Shown: positions 1-7,607, counted from the stretch's first letter. The stretch: DNA of 15,881 bases from JBOHRN01 sp050732775 (GCA_050732775.1 JBOHRN010000042.1:1-15881), one strand, 5' to 3'. Made by a program: numbers and translations. Notes: generated by a model from the letters alone, not told the origin.

Positions 1-125
1 GAGACAACGTACAGATGGAAGTCGAGCTGATTACGCCGATTGCCATGGAGAAGGAGCTGCGCTTCGCCATCCGCGAGGGCGGCAGAACAGTGGGCGCGGG
101 CGTCGTTACCGAAATCGTGGACTGA
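1..125 (+). CDS. tuf: Elongation factor Tu, C-terminal end (partial)
   Basis: This is the 3' end of a gene whose start lies before the window; the frame begins at base 3 and ends at TGA 123-125. The 40 visible residues contain VELITPIAMEKELRFAIREG and end GRTVGAGVVTEIVD, the closing beta-barrel strands (domain 3) of EF-Tu, where the RFAIREGGRTVGAG motif is nearly invariant. EF-Tu delivers aminoacyl-tRNA to the ribosomal A site as a GTP-bound ternary complex. A single base separates its stop from rpsJ, so tuf and the S10 block are probably co-transcribed and no independent S10 leader fits between them. The GTPase domain is outside the window. Confidence 0.96.
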   Translation, partial: DNVQMEVELITPIAMEKELRFAIREGGRTVGAGVVTEIVD

Positions 126-126
126 G

Positions 127-435
127 ATGGCCGACAAGATCCGCATCCGGCTAAAGGCGTTTGATCACGCGGTGATCGACCAAACCACCACCGACATCGT
201 GCGGACCGCCGAGAAGACGGGCGCGACGGTCAGCGGTCCCATCCCCCTGCCTACCCGCACCGAGCGCTGGACGGTGCTCCGCTCGCCGCACGTAGACAAG
301 AAGAGCCGGGACCAGTTCGAACTGAAGACCCATAAACGGCTGATCGACATCCTGGACTGGCGTTCCCAGACCGTGGACGCCCTGACTAAACTGGATCTGC
401 CCGCGGGGGTCGACGTGGAGATCAAGGTAGATTGA
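127..435 (+). CDS. rpsJ: 30S ribosomal protein S10 (NusE)
   Basis: The protein has 102 residues, the usual S10 length. It opens MADKIRIRLKAFDH and carries the S10 signature at residues 41-70 (LPTRTERWTVLRSPHV, then RDQFELKTHKR). S10 sits in the 30S head and, as NusE, joins NusB and NusG in antitermination complexes. The ATG at 127 is chosen because homology begins exactly there; an in-frame ATG at 40 would only add tuf sequence read in the wrong frame. No clear Shine-Dalgarno precedes it (GTGGACTGAG), so translation may depend on ribosomes finishing tuf one base upstream. One base also separates it from rplC. Confidence 0.98.
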   Translation: MADKIRIRLKAFDHAVIDQTTTDIVRTAEKTGATVSGPIPLPTRTERWTVLRSPHVDKKSRDQFELKTHKRLIDILDWRSQTVDALTKLDLPAGVDVEIKVD

Positions 436-436
436 A

Positions 437-1066
437 ATGGCCGGTATCATCGGTAAAAAGTTGGGAATGACCCAGATCTTCGACGACACCGGGGCGGCGC
501 TTCCGGTGACCGTGGTGGAGGCCGGGCCGTGCCCGGTGCTCCAGGTCAGGGGCGAAGACGGCCAGCCGGAGCCCCGCACCGTCCAACTCGGCTTTGGGGC
601 CAAGCGGGAGAAGCACTCCACGCTGGCCGAGCGTGGCCACGCCGCCAAGGCGGGGCTGGACAGGGCGCCGGTGGTGTTGCGCGAGTTCCGGCTGGGCGCG
701 GGAGACGAGGCCCCCGAGACGGGTAGCGAAGTGACGGTTTCCCTCTTTGAGTCCGGAGAGCGTGTCAAGGTCACCGGGACCAGCAAGGGCCGGGGCTTCC
801 AGGGAGTGGTCAAGCGGCACGGATTCGCGGGCGGCAAGGCGTCTCACGGTGCCCACCGGGTGCATCGCGCCGCCGGCTCCATCGGGCCCGGTACCAACCC
901 GTCGAGAGTCATCAAGGGGAAGAAGATGCCCGGGCGCATGGGGGGAGTGCGACGGACCGTACGCAACTCGCGGGTGGCCAAGATCGACGCAGACAGGAAC
1001 CTGCTTTACCTGAGCGGCGCGGTGCCGGGTGCGGTGAACGGGTTCGTTTTCATCACCAAGCAGTAG
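437..1066 (+). CDS. rplC: 50S ribosomal protein L3
   Basis: The protein has 209 residues, normal for L3. It starts MAGIIGKKLGMTQIFDD and carries the conserved extended loop at about residues 118-172 (KGRGFQGVVKRHGF, SHGAHRVHRAAGSIG, GKKMPGRMGG) that reaches toward the peptidyl transferase centre. L3 is an early-assembling 23S rRNA binder. After GSIG comes Pro rather than the Gln that PrmB methylates in E. coli, as is usual outside Proteobacteria. The start follows the rpsJ stop by one base (TGAAATG), which suggests coupled translation. The gene is intact. Confidence 0.98.
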   Translation: MAGIIGKKLGMTQIFDDTGAALPVTVVEAGPCPVLQVRGEDGQPEPRTVQLGFGAKREKHSTLAERGHAAKAGLDRAPVVLREFRLGAGDEAPETGSEVTVSLFESGERVKVTGTSKGRGFQGVVKRHGFAGGKASHGAHRVHRAAGSIGPGTNPSRVIKGKKMPGRMGGVRRTVRNSRVAKIDADRNLLYLSGAVPGAVNGFVFITKQ

Positions 1067-1073
1067 CACGGCC

Positions 1074-1712
1074 GTGTTCAGCGCACCTTACTACTCAGCC
1101 GCCGGCAATAAGGGGAAGCCGCGCGACCTCCCCGCTGGCACCTTTGACGGCGTGGTGCACGAGACCGCAATCTACCAGGCGGTCAAGCTTCTCGGCAGCA
1201 ACCGCCGCCAGGGTACGGCATCCACCAAGAGCCGCGGCCAGGTTTCGGGGGGCGGCCGGAAGCCGTGGCGCCAGAAGGGCACCGGCCGCGCCCGCCAGGG
1301 CACCATCCGGGCTCCGCACTGGAAGGGGGGAGGGGTGGTATTCGGCCCCACTCCGCGCTCGTACCGGGAATCGCTGCCCAAGAAGGTCCGGCTACTGGCG
1401 CGGCGCTCCGCCTTCAACCTGCGAGCCCAGGGCGAGCGCATCACGCTCATCGGTGGCTTCGAGATCGAGGAGCCCAAGACCAAGCGGGTAATCGACCTGC
1501 TCGACCGGATCGGGGTGGAAGGAAGCAAGCTGCTCATCCTCACCGACGGTGTGAACCGGAACCTATACCTGTCGGCCCGTAACCTCCCCAACGTCCGGGT
1601 GGCGCCGTTTTCTGGCTGCTCCGCCTACGACGTGCTGGAGTCGGACCGGCTGCTGATCGAGCTATCTGCGCTAGGCAAGCCCGGCCAGAGCGAGGAGCAG
1701 GACGATGCCTGA
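1074..1712 (+). CDS. rplD: 50S ribosomal protein L4
   Basis: The protein has 212 residues. It begins FSAPYYSAAGNKGKPRDLP and has the long exit-tunnel loop at about residues 45-95 with the signature GGGRKPWRQKGTGRARQG (59-76), followed by the globular Rossmann-like domain. L4 binds 23S rRNA near the tunnel constriction together with L22; in gamma-Proteobacteria it also represses the S10 operon, but no such leader is visible here. The start is GTG at 1074, chosen because homology begins there and no ATG occurs nearby; no obvious Shine-Dalgarno is present. The acidic tail (SEEQDDA) is encoded partly in an 8-nt overlap with rplW (ATGCCTGA). Confidence 0.97.
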   Translation: MFSAPYYSAAGNKGKPRDLPAGTFDGVVHETAIYQAVKLLGSNRRQGTASTKSRGQVSGGGRKPWRQKGTGRARQGTIRAPHWKGGGVVFGPTPRSYRESLPKKVRLLARRSAFNLRAQGERITLIGGFEIEEPKTKRVIDLLDRIGVEGSKLLILTDGVNRNLYLSARNLPNVRVAPFSGCSAYDVLESDRLLIELSALGKPGQSEEQDDA

Positions 1713-1995
1713 CCTGTATGACGTGATCGTGCGGCCGGTGATCACCGAGAAGTCGACCGACCAGCTCGAGAGGACCGGGGTCTACACCTTCATCGTAGCC
1801 AAGGGCGCCACCAAGCCCGAGATCGCCGGGGCCGTCGAGAAGCTCTTTGACGTGACTGTGCGGCGGGTGCGTACCCTGCGTTACCGGGGCAAGCTGCGCC
1901 GCATGGGACGGTACCGGGGTCGGCGGCCGGGGTGGAAGAAGGCAGTGGTCACCGTGGCCGAGGGTGACGCCATCGAGGTTTTCGAGGGAGTGTGA
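1705..1995 (+). CDS. rplW: 50S ribosomal protein L23
   Basis: The protein has 96 residues, typical for bacterial L23. The N-terminal motif RPVITEKS is at residues 10-17, and the C-terminal GWKKAVVTV (76-84) follows the basic loop (RGKLRRMGRYRGRRPG) that enters the exit tunnel. L23 surrounds the tunnel exit and is the docking site for trigger factor and SRP. Its ATG lies inside the last codons of rplD with an 8-nt overlap, so translation by reinitiation after L4 is likely. It ends one base before rplB. Confidence 0.97.
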   Translation: MPDLYDVIVRPVITEKSTDQLERTGVYTFIVAKGATKPEIAGAVEKLFDVTVRRVRTLRYRGKLRRMGRYRGRRPGWKKAVVTVAEGDAIEVFEGV

Positions 1996-1996
1996 A

Positions 1997-2836
1997 ATGG
2001 GCATCAAACAGTTCCGGCCGATCACGCCCGGCACCCGCTTCAGGGCCATCAACGACTTCGACGAGGTCACCGGGGAGGGGCCGGAGAAGTCTCTCACCGA
2101 GCCCGCCAAGAAGAGCGGCGGCCGGAATCATCACGGCCACGTTACCATGCGGCGGCGGGGCGGCGGCCACAAGCGCCGCTACCGCGTCATCGACTGGAAG
2201 CGGAACAAGTCCGGGGCGGCGGGGCGGGTGCTGGCGGTCGAGTACGACCCCAACCGGAGCGCCAACATCGCCTTGATCCGCTACCAGGATGGAGAGAAGC
2301 GCTACATCCTCCACCCGCGCGGACTCGCGGTGGGAGACACGGTCGAAACCGGGCCGGGGGTAGATATCAAGCCGGGCAACGCCCTACCCCTCTCCGACAT
2401 CCCCTTGGGCACCACCGTCCACAACGTGGAGCTACGCCGGGGCAGGGGGGGGCAGATGGCCCGCTCGGCCGGCTCGGGGGTGCAGATCATGGCCAAGGAG
2501 GGCGGACACGTTACTCTGCGGCTCCCCTCCAGCGAGGTGCGGTTGGTCCGCCGCGAGTGCATGGCGACCATCGGGCAGGTGGGAAACGTAGACCACGAGC
2601 GGCAATCCGCCGGCAAGGCGGGCGCCACCCGTTGGCGGGGACGACGCCCCAAGGTCCGCGGCGTGGCCATGAACCCGGTCGACCACCCCTTGGGAGGAGG
2701 CGAGGGGAAGAGCTCGGGGGGTCGGCACCCGGTCTCGCCGTGGGGGTTGCCCGACGGTAAAAAGACCCGCAAGCGGCGCAAGCCCTCCAACAAACTCATT
2801 GTCCGCGGGCGCAAGCGCGGCAAGGCGACCCGTTAG
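1997..2836 (+). CDS. rplB: 50S ribosomal protein L2
   Basis: The protein has 279 residues, slightly longer than the E. coli protein because of a basic C-terminal tail (GRKRGKATR). An OB-type domain is followed by an SH3-like domain and the flexible tail. The functional motif MNPVDHPLGGGEG spans residues 225-237: His230 matches the His implicated in peptidyl transfer in E. coli, while the next His of the usual DHPH is Leu232, a substitution I believe occurs in several phyla. L2 is a primary 23S binder needed for subunit association. The ATG at 1997 fits the family; the in-frame ATG at 1964 lies inside rplW. GGGAG precedes the start. Confidence 0.98.
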   Translation: MGIKQFRPITPGTRFRAINDFDEVTGEGPEKSLTEPAKKSGGRNHHGHVTMRRRGGGHKRRYRVIDWKRNKSGAAGRVLAVEYDPNRSANIALIRYQDGEKRYILHPRGLAVGDTVETGPGVDIKPGNALPLSDIPLGTTVHNVELRRGRGGQMARSAGSGVQIMAKEGGHVTLRLPSSEVRLVRRECMATIGQVGNVDHERQSAGKAGATRWRGRRPKVRGVAMNPVDHPLGGGEGKSSGGRHPVSPWGLPDGKKTRKRRKPSNKLIVRGRKRGKATR

Positions 2837-2851
2837 CCGAAAGAGAACAAG

Positions 2852-3139
2852 ATGCCGAGAAGCGTTAAGAAGGGCCCGTTCGTGGATGAGTCACTCTTGC
2901 TCAAGGTGGAAGTTATGAATCAGAGCGGGGAGAAACGGGTGGTCAAGACCTGGTCCCGCGGCTCAACGGTGGTTCCCGAAATGGTGGGGCACACCGTGGC
3001 GGTCCACAACGGCAACAAGTTCATCCCCGTGTACCTGACCGAGAACATGGTGGGTCACAAGCTGGGTGAGTTCGCGCCTACGCGGCTTTTCCGCGGTCAC
3101 GGGGGCAAGCTGTCGGACAAACGGGCCCAGGTTAGGTAG
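2852..3139 (+). CDS. rpsS: 30S ribosomal protein S19
   Basis: The protein has 95 residues, near the family norm of about 92. It starts MPRSVKKGPFVDESLL and contains TWSRGSTVVPEMVGHTVAVH (33-52) and MVGHKLGEFAPTR (66-78), both diagnostic. S19 sits in the 30S head with S13 and contacts helix B1a of the large subunit. The spacer from rplB is 15 nt and purine-rich (AAAGAGAACAAG), giving only a weak Shine-Dalgarno. The C-terminus is shortly basic and normal. Confidence 0.98.
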   Translation: MPRSVKKGPFVDESLLLKVEVMNQSGEKRVVKTWSRGSTVVPEMVGHTVAVHNGNKFIPVYLTENMVGHKLGEFAPTRLFRGHGGKLSDKRAQVR

Positions 3140-3141
3140 CG

Positions 3142-3498
3142 GTGGAAGCGAAAGCGCACGCCCGCACGGTCGGGATGTCTCCGCGCAAGATGCGGCTGGT
3201 GATCGATCTGATCCGGGGCAAGAGCGTCGACGAGGCGTATTCGCTTCTCCGCTTCTGCAAAAAAGCCGCGGCCGGCCCGATCGCAAAGACACTTCGTTCG
3301 GCGGTGAGCAACGCCCAGCAGAAGGCCGGTCAAGACGACCGCGTGGTGGACGCCGATGACCTGTACGTGCGCCAAGCGTACGTAAACGAGGGCTCCACCT
3401 CTAAGCGGTGGCGCGCGCGGGCCCGGGGCAGCGCCAGTCCAATTATGCGGCGTACTAGCCACGTCACCATAGTGCTCGACGAGAGGAACGGACGGTAA
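3142..3498 (+). CDS. rplV: 50S ribosomal protein L22
   Basis: The protein has 118 residues starting from GTG. MSPRKMRLVIDLIRGK (12-27) and the extended beta-hairpin at about residues 80-105 (YVNEGSTSKRWRARARG, then IMRRTSH) identify L22. The hairpin lines the exit tunnel opposite L4, the region where macrolide-resistance changes map. The tip reads GSTSKRW rather than the more usual GPTLKRF, a mild divergence. The GTG follows the rpsS stop by two bases with a weak AGGTAG upstream. Its TAA abuts the rpsC ATG directly, with no spacer. Confidence 0.97.
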   Translation: MEAKAHARTVGMSPRKMRLVIDLIRGKSVDEAYSLLRFCKKAAAGPIAKTLRSAVSNAQQKAGQDDRVVDADDLYVRQAYVNEGSTSKRWRARARGSASPIMRRTSHVTIVLDERNGR

Positions 3499-4161
3499 AT
3501 GGGACAGAAGACGCACCCCACCGGGTTCCGGCTCGGCATCGTGAAGAACTGGAAGTCGCGCTGGTACGCGGAGCGGAACTTCCCCCAGCTTCTGGCCGAG
3601 GACGAGAAGATCCGCAAGTACCTGCGCCAGCGGCTGGGGGGTCACGCGGCCGTGGCCGAGGTGGAGATCGAGCGCAAACCGCAAAAGGTTATCGTCACCG
3701 TCAACACGGGCCGGCCCGGGGTGGTGATCGGCAAGGGCGGCTCCGAGGTGGATAAGCTCCGCGAGGAGTTGGCCCTGCTCACCCGGAGCGAAGTGGCCAT
3801 CAACGTGGAAGAGATCAAGCGGCCCGAACTGGAGGCGTACCTGATCGCCGACGGCATAGCGCATCAGCTGGTGCAGCGGGTCTCTTTCCGGCGTGCCCTC
3901 AAACGGGCCGTACAGTCGGCCATGCGCTCCGGGGCCGAAGGGATCCGCGTGCAGGTGAGCGGACGGCTCAACGGGGCCGAGATCGCCCGCACCGAGGGGT
4001 ATCACGAGGGGCGGGTGCCGCTGCACACGCTCCGGGCCGATATCGACTACGCCCAGATCACGGCCCGCACCACCTACGGTACCATCGGCGTAAAGGTGTG
4101 GGTGTTCAAGGGAGAGGTGGTGGAGGCCAGGCAAGGGCGCACGTATTCGACAGACAGCTGA
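3499..4161 (+). CDS. rpsC: 30S ribosomal protein S3
   Basis: The protein has 220 residues. It starts MGQKTHPTGFRLGI; a type II KH domain spans about residues 40-108 with the GKGG loop at 78-81, and the S3 C-terminal domain follows (VSGRLNGAEIARTEGYHEGRVPLHTLRADIDY). Arg131, Arg132 and Lys135 match the E. coli residues tied to helicase activity at the mRNA entry channel. S3 forms that channel with S4 and S5. The start codon directly follows the rplV stop (TAAATG), so translation is probably coupled. The gene is intact and of normal length. Confidence 0.98.
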   Translation: MGQKTHPTGFRLGIVKNWKSRWYAERNFPQLLAEDEKIRKYLRQRLGGHAAVAEVEIERKPQKVIVTVNTGRPGVVIGKGGSEVDKLREELALLTRSEVAINVEEIKRPELEAYLIADGIAHQLVQRVSFRRALKRAVQSAMRSGAEGIRVQVSGRLNGAEIARTEGYHEGRVPLHTLRADIDYAQITARTTYGTIGVKVWVFKGEVVEARQGRTYSTDS

Positions 4162-4178
4162 AGGGGGTAGGGTAGATC

Positions 4179-4607
4179 ATGCTCGCGCCAAAGCGAATCA
4201 AATACCGCAAGCAGATGACTGGCCGCATGAGCGGCAAGGCCGTGCGCGGCAGTACGGTCTCGTTTGGTGACTACGGGCTCCAGGCCACCACCCGGGCCCG
4301 CGTCTCCAACCGGACCATCGAGGCCGCCCGCATAGCCATGACCCGCCACATCAAGCGTGGCGGCAAGGTGTGGATCCGCGTCTTTCCGGATAAGCCGGTG
4401 ACCAAGAAGCCGCTCGAGGTCCGCATGGGAAAGGGGAAAGGAAACCCCGAGGGGTGGGTGGCCGTGGTCAAGCCCGGCCGCGTCATGTTCGAGCTCGAGG
4501 GAGTCTCTGAAGAGGTGGCTCGCCGGGCCATGAAGCTGGGCGCGGCCAAGTTGCCGCTAAAAACCCGCTTCGTGGTCCGGGCCCAGCAAGAAGGAGGGAT
4601 GCGGTGA
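4179..4607 (+). CDS. rplP: 50S ribosomal protein L16
   Basis: The protein has 142 residues, about the family norm. It opens MLAPKRIKYRKQMTGRMSGKA and contains RIAMTRHIKRGGKVWIRVFP (51-70) and MGKGKGNPEGWVAVVKPG (83-100). L16 organises the A-site tRNA pocket near 5S and 23S helix 38 and is a late assembly protein. A purine-rich stretch (AAGGGGGTAGGGTAG) upstream provides a Shine-Dalgarno. The stop overlaps the rpmC start by 4 nt (GTGA). Confidence 0.98.
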   Translation: MLAPKRIKYRKQMTGRMSGKAVRGSTVSFGDYGLQATTRARVSNRTIEAARIAMTRHIKRGGKVWIRVFPDKPVTKKPLEVRMGKGKGNPEGWVAVVKPGRVMFELEGVSEEVARRAMKLGAAKLPLKTRFVVRAQQEGGMR

Positions 4608-4810
4608 CCACGGCCGAGCTACGGGACCTAACCGACGACGAGCTGCGCGGCCGGGTGGAGCAGCTCAGGGAAGAGATGTTCCGGCTGCGTTTCAGGGCGG
4701 CCACCCAGGAGCTGGAGAGCCCGGCCCTGGTCAGAACGCTGCGGCGCGACGTGGCGCGGCTCAAGACCGTAGTGCGAGAGAGAGAGATCACTGGGGAGCC
4801 AGAGTCATGA
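4604..4810 (+). CDS. rpmC: 50S ribosomal protein L29
   Basis: The protein has 68 residues, typical of L29. It is a two-helix antiparallel hairpin: helix 1 includes ELRDLTDDELRGRVEQLREEMFRLRF, and helix 2 includes SPALVRTLRRDVARLKTVVRERE. L29 lies beside L23 at the tunnel exit. The start is GTG at 4604, preceded by the best Shine-Dalgarno in this part of the operon (AAGGAGGG at 4591-4598) and overlapping the rplP stop. It ends in an ATGA overlap with rpsQ. Confidence 0.97.
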   Translation: MTTAELRDLTDDELRGRVEQLREEMFRLRFRAATQELESPALVRTLRRDVARLKTVVREREITGEPES

Positions 4811-5088
4811 CCGCCGAAACCGAGACCCCGCGGGAGGAGCAGGGCCGCCGTAAGGTCCGCGTGGGGACCGTGGTGTCTGCCAAGATGGATAAGACCGTGG
4901 TGGTGGCGGTGGAGCGGCGCTACGCCCACCCCCTCTACGGTAAACGGGTGACCCGCACCAAGAAGTACCACGCCCACGACGAGGCCAACGAGTACCGGCC
5001 GGGTGACACGGTGCGGATCATGGAGACCCGGCCACGCAGCAAACTGAAGCGGTGGCGGGTATTGGAAGCCACCGAGCGCGCCGGGTAG
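4807..5088 (+). CDS. rpsQ: 30S ribosomal protein S17
   Basis: The protein has 93 residues with a slightly long acidic N-terminus (MTAETETPREEQGRR) before the OB-fold core. Core motifs are MDKTVVVAVERR (27-38), YHAHDEANEYRPGDTV (54-69) and ETRPRSKLKRWRV (73-85). S17 is a primary 16S rRNA binder in the 30S body. The ATG overlaps the rpmC stop by 4 nt (ATGA), which fixes this start and argues for coupled translation. Confidence 0.97.
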   Translation: MTAETETPREEQGRRKVRVGTVVSAKMDKTVVVAVERRYAHPLYGKRVTRTKKYHAHDEANEYRPGDTVRIMETRPRSKLKRWRVLEATERAG

Positions 5089-5100
5089 CGGCAAGAAAAA

Positions 5101-5469
5101 ATGATCCAACAAGAGTCGCTGGTCAGGATCGCTGACAATAGTGGCGCCAAGAAGGCGCTGGTCATCCGCGTGCTCGGGGGCAGTAAACGCCGTTACGCCC
5201 GGGTCGGCGACGTAGTGGTAGTAGCGATCAAGGACGCCCTTCCGAACGGTAACGTCAAGAAGGGTGAGGTGGCTAGAGCGGTGGTGGTCCGCACCCGCAA
5301 GGAGACGCGCCGCCGCGACGGTACTTACATCCGCTTCGACGAGAACGCCGCGGTCATTATCAACGACGCCGGAGAGCCGCGCGCCACCCGCATCTTCGGG
5401 CCGGTTGCCCGCGAGCTCCGGGACAAGCGGTTCATGAAGATCGTGTCGTTGGCTCCAGAGGTGCTCTAA
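5101..5469 (+). CDS. rplN: 50S ribosomal protein L14
   Basis: The protein has 122 residues, exactly the standard L14 length. It starts MIQQESLVRIADNSGAKKA and carries RRDGTYIRFDENAAVIIN (71-88) and ATRIFGPVARELR (95-107). L14 packs with L19 and forms bridges to 16S rRNA; it is also the binding site of the silencing factor RsfS. The spacer after rpsQ is 12 nt (CGGCAAGAAAAA) with no strong Shine-Dalgarno. In the E. coli arrangement this gene begins the spc operon, but no promoter is visible here. Its TAA shares one base with the rplX ATG. Confidence 0.98.
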   Translation: MIQQESLVRIADNSGAKKALVIRVLGGSKRRYARVGDVVVVAIKDALPNGNVKKGEVARAVVVRTRKETRRRDGTYIRFDENAAVIINDAGEPRATRIFGPVARELRDKRFMKIVSLAPEVL

Positions 5470-5792
5470 TGGCGAAGATGATGCGCAAGGGCGACCGGGT
5501 AAAGGTTATCCGCGGCAACCAACGCGGTCAGGAGGGAAGCGTTCTGAGCGTGGACCGGCAAAAAGACCGGGTGGTCGTGCAGGGGGTAAACCTGCGCAAG
5601 AAGCACCGCCGCCCCAGCCAGCAAGACCCGGAGGGTGGCATCGTGAGCTTCGAGGCGCCGATCCACCGTTCCAATGTCATGCTGGTAGACCCCGCCACGA
5701 ACGAGCCCACGCGGGTGCGGGCGCGGCGCAACGACGACGGAAGCAAAGATCTGGTATCGGTCCGCTCCGGCAAGGTAATACCGAGAGGATAG
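5469..5792 (+). CDS. rplX: 50S ribosomal protein L24
   Basis: The protein has 107 residues. A KOW motif near the N-terminus (MRKGDRVKVIRGNQRGQEG, residues 5-23) is followed by GVNLRKKHRRP (39-49) and IHRSNVMLVDP (65-75), all typical of L24. L24 is an assembly initiator that binds the 5' domain of 23S rRNA. Its ATG overlaps the rplN stop by one base (TAATG), a classic stop-start coupling arrangement. Confidence 0.97.
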   Translation: MAKMMRKGDRVKVIRGNQRGQEGSVLSVDRQKDRVVVQGVNLRKKHRRPSQQDPEGGIVSFEAPIHRSNVMLVDPATNEPTRVRARRNDDGSKDLVSVRSGKVIPRG

Positions 5793-5804
5793 AAGGAAAA
5801 AGAC

Positions 5805-6395
5805 ATGGCTAACAGTAACGGAGCGGCCTCCAAGCCGCGCCTGCAGCGCTACTACGAGCAGACCGTGCGTCCCAAACTGGCGGAAGAGTTCGGCTTCTCG
5901 ACCCCCATGCGGATTCCCCGCCTCGAAAAGGTGGTTATTAACGTAGGGGTGGGCGAGGCGGTCAAGAACTCGAAGCTGCTGGAGAGCGTGGTCGCAGAGC
6001 TGGGCGGGATCACTGGCCAAAGGCCGGTTCTCCGCCCCGCCAAAAAGGCGATCTCTAACTTCGGGCTCCGGCAGGGCGTGCCCATCGGGGCGTCGGTCAC
6101 GCTCAGGCGGAGGCGCATGTACGAATTCCTCGACCGGCTCATCAACGTGGCCATCCCCCGTGTGCGTGACTTCCGGGGTATCTCCGTCAAGTCGTTTGAC
6201 GGCCGGGGCAACTATACGCTCGGGATCAAGGAGCATCTGATCTTCCCCGAGATAGACTACGACAAGGTGGAGAAAGTACACGGCATGGACATCACGCTAG
6301 TCACTTCGACCAACCAAGACCGGGAAGCCGAGGCACTCCTCAAGGAGCTAGGGATGCCCTTTCGGGGAAGTACCCCGGTGTTCGTGGAGGCGTAA
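5805..6395 (+). CDS. rplE: 50S ribosomal protein L5
   Basis: The protein has 196 residues, about 15 longer than the usual 180 because of an N-terminal extension (MANSNGAASK). Motifs are IPRLEKVVINVGVGEA (37-52), GQRPVLRPAKKAISNFGLR (71-89) and LGIKEHLIFPEIDYDKV (139-155). L5 binds 5S rRNA with L18 and contacts P-site tRNA and S13. AGAAGGA upstream serves as Shine-Dalgarno for the ATG at 5805. The next gene starts 5 nt after the stop. Confidence 0.98.
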   Translation: MANSNGAASKPRLQRYYEQTVRPKLAEEFGFSTPMRIPRLEKVVINVGVGEAVKNSKLLESVVAELGGITGQRPVLRPAKKAISNFGLRQGVPIGASVTLRRRRMYEFLDRLINVAIPRVRDFRGISVKSFDGRGNYTLGIKEHLIFPEIDYDKVEKVHGMDITLVTSTNQDREAEALLKELGMPFRGSTPVFVEA

Positions 6396-6400
6396 CACCG

Positions 6401-6586
6401 ATGGCGAAAAAGGCGCTTATCGAGAAGGCCAACAAGAAAGCCAAGTTTGGGGTGCGTGCATACCACCGCTGCCAGCGGTGCGGACGCCCGCGAGCCTTTA
6501 TCCGGAAGTTTGGGCTGTGCCGTATCTGCTTTCGGGATATGGCCCTGCGGGGCGAAATTCCCGGGGTTCGTAAGTCGAGTTGGTAG
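6401..6586 (+). CDS. rpsN: 30S ribosomal protein S14, zinc-binding type (type Z)
   Basis: The protein has 61 residues, the size of short zinc-type S14 rather than the roughly 100-residue Cys-free form. Zinc ligands are visible at Cys24, Cys27, Cys40 and Cys43 (CQRC and CRIC), followed by FRDMALRGEIPGVRKSSW, the conserved C-terminus. S14 binds 16S rRNA in the 30S head beside S3 and S10. It starts 5 nt after rplE. Having the short C+ form in its ancestral place suggests it is the main S14, but a second, zinc-free copy elsewhere cannot be excluded from this window. Confidence 0.98.
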   Translation: MAKKALIEKANKKAKFGVRAYHRCQRCGRPRAFIRKFGLCRICFRDMALRGEIPGVRKSSW

Positions 6587-6641
6587 ACCGTAACCACCTC
6601 CTACAAGTCTGGCCGGGACCGGATACTAGAGGAGACCGAAT

Positions 6642-7034
6642 ATGCTGACCGATCCAATCGCGGATATGCTGACCCGCCTGCGCAACGCTTGCCAGGCGCG
6701 CCACCGCCGGGTAGACATCCCGCACTCCAAGCTAAAGGCGGAGATAGCCCGGCTACTCAAGGAGAACCACTACATCTACGATTACAAGGTCCTGGATGAC
6801 GGCAAGCACTCCAACCTGCGGCTGTACCTCAAGTACTACCGGGACGAGCCGGTTATGCGCGAGCTAAAGCGGGTCTCCCGCCCGGGCCTGCGCCGTTACG
6901 CGGGCTCACAAGATACTCCCCGCGTGCGTAACGGGCTGGGCGTGGCCATCCTTTCCACCTCGCGCGGGGTCATGACCGACCGGGAAGCCCGTCGGCACGG
7001 AGTGGGCGGGGAAGTGCTCGCCACCATCTGGTAG
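6642..7034 (+). CDS. rpsH: 30S ribosomal protein S8
   Basis: The protein has 130 residues, the standard length. The N-terminus is DPIADMLTRLRNA, and the C-terminal signature STSRGVMTDREAR (105-117) is followed by GVGGEVLATIW. S8 binds the central domain of 16S rRNA; in E. coli it represses the spc operon at the rplE start, but I did not find a convincing mimic there. It is preceded by a 55-nt spacer, long for this block, ending in AGAGGAGA (6628-6635), a good Shine-Dalgarno 6 nt before the ATG. Confidence 0.98.
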   Translation: MLTDPIADMLTRLRNACQARHRRVDIPHSKLKAEIARLLKENHYIYDYKVLDDGKHSNLRLYLKYYRDEPVMRELKRVSRPGLRRYAGSQDTPRVRNGLGVAILSTSRGVMTDREARRHGVGGEVLATIW

Positions 7035-7046
7035 CGGAGTAGAAAC

Positions 7047-7586
7047 ATGTCTCGAATTGGACGCAGGCCCATCGAGGTTCCGGCAAGCGTGGAGGTCTCC
7101 ATCAAGGGTGACACGGTGCGGGTAAAGGGTCCCCTGGGCGAGTTGGAACGAACCCTCCACGCCGACATGAAGGTGCGCCACGAGAACGGAACTGTAAGCG
7201 TGGAGAGGCCATCGGAGAGCGCCCGGCACAAAGCCCTCCACGGGCTCACCCGCACCTTGGTGGCAAACATGGTGGAGGGGGTGACGGAGGGGTTCCGGAA
7301 GGTGCTCGAGATCGCCGGCGTGGGGTACCGGGCCGAGAACAAGCAGTTCGGCCTCACTTTTCACCTCGGCTACTCGCACCCCATCGACTACCCGGCCCCG
7401 GACGGCATCCAACTCAAGGCCACCTCTGCCACCGTGGTGGAGGTGTCGGGGAGCAACAAGGAGCTGGTGGGCCAGGTGGCGGCCGAGATCCGCGCTCTGC
7501 GCCCCCCGGAGCCGTACAAGGGTAAAGGGGTTCGCTACCAAGGCGAGCAGATCCGGCGTAAGGTCGGCAAGGCGGCCGGTAAGTAG
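7047..7586 (+). CDS. rplF: 50S ribosomal protein L6
   Basis: The protein has 179 residues, typical of L6. There are two repeated alpha/beta domains: the N-terminal part begins MSRIGRRPIEVP, and the second contains GVGYRAE (91-97), LGYSHPIDYPAP and the closing signature PEPYKGKGVRY (154-164). L6 sits near the factor-binding stalk base and contacts the sarcin-ricin region; it is needed for late 50S assembly. The spacer from rpsH is 12 nt with a GGAGTAG ribosome-binding site. The gene is intact with a basic C-terminus (RRKVGKAAGK). Confidence 0.98.
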   Translation: MSRIGRRPIEVPASVEVSIKGDTVRVKGPLGELERTLHADMKVRHENGTVSVERPSESARHKALHGLTRTLVANMVEGVTEGFRKVLEIAGVGYRAENKQFGLTFHLGYSHPIDYPAPDGIQLKATSATVVEVSGSNKELVGQVAAEIRALRPPEPYKGKGVRYQGEQIRRKVGKAAGK

Positions 7587-7607
7587 CCGGAAACAAGAAG
7601 ACAGACC

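Noticed and set aside
2690..2695. His-to-Leu change in the L2 motif DHPH as a functional defect
   Set aside because: The preceding His (His230), the one implicated in catalysis in E. coli, is kept, and Leu or Met at the second position occurs in other phyla as far as I recall.
3097..4134. 345-codon open frame on the - strand opposite rplV and rpsC
   Set aside because: Same reason: a shadow of conserved genes with no supporting motif or start signal.
5770..5860. S8 autoregulatory site at the rplE start, as in E. coli
   Set aside because: I looked for a hairpin with an S8-like internal loop around the rplE start and did not see a convincing one; that regulation is mainly described in gamma-Proteobacteria.
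6587..6641. CCGGGACCGG palindrome in the rpsN-rpsH spacer as a terminator or operator
   Set aside because: The arms are four bases with a two-base loop and no U-tract. The spacer leads directly into a good ribosome-binding site for rpsH, so termination is unlikely.
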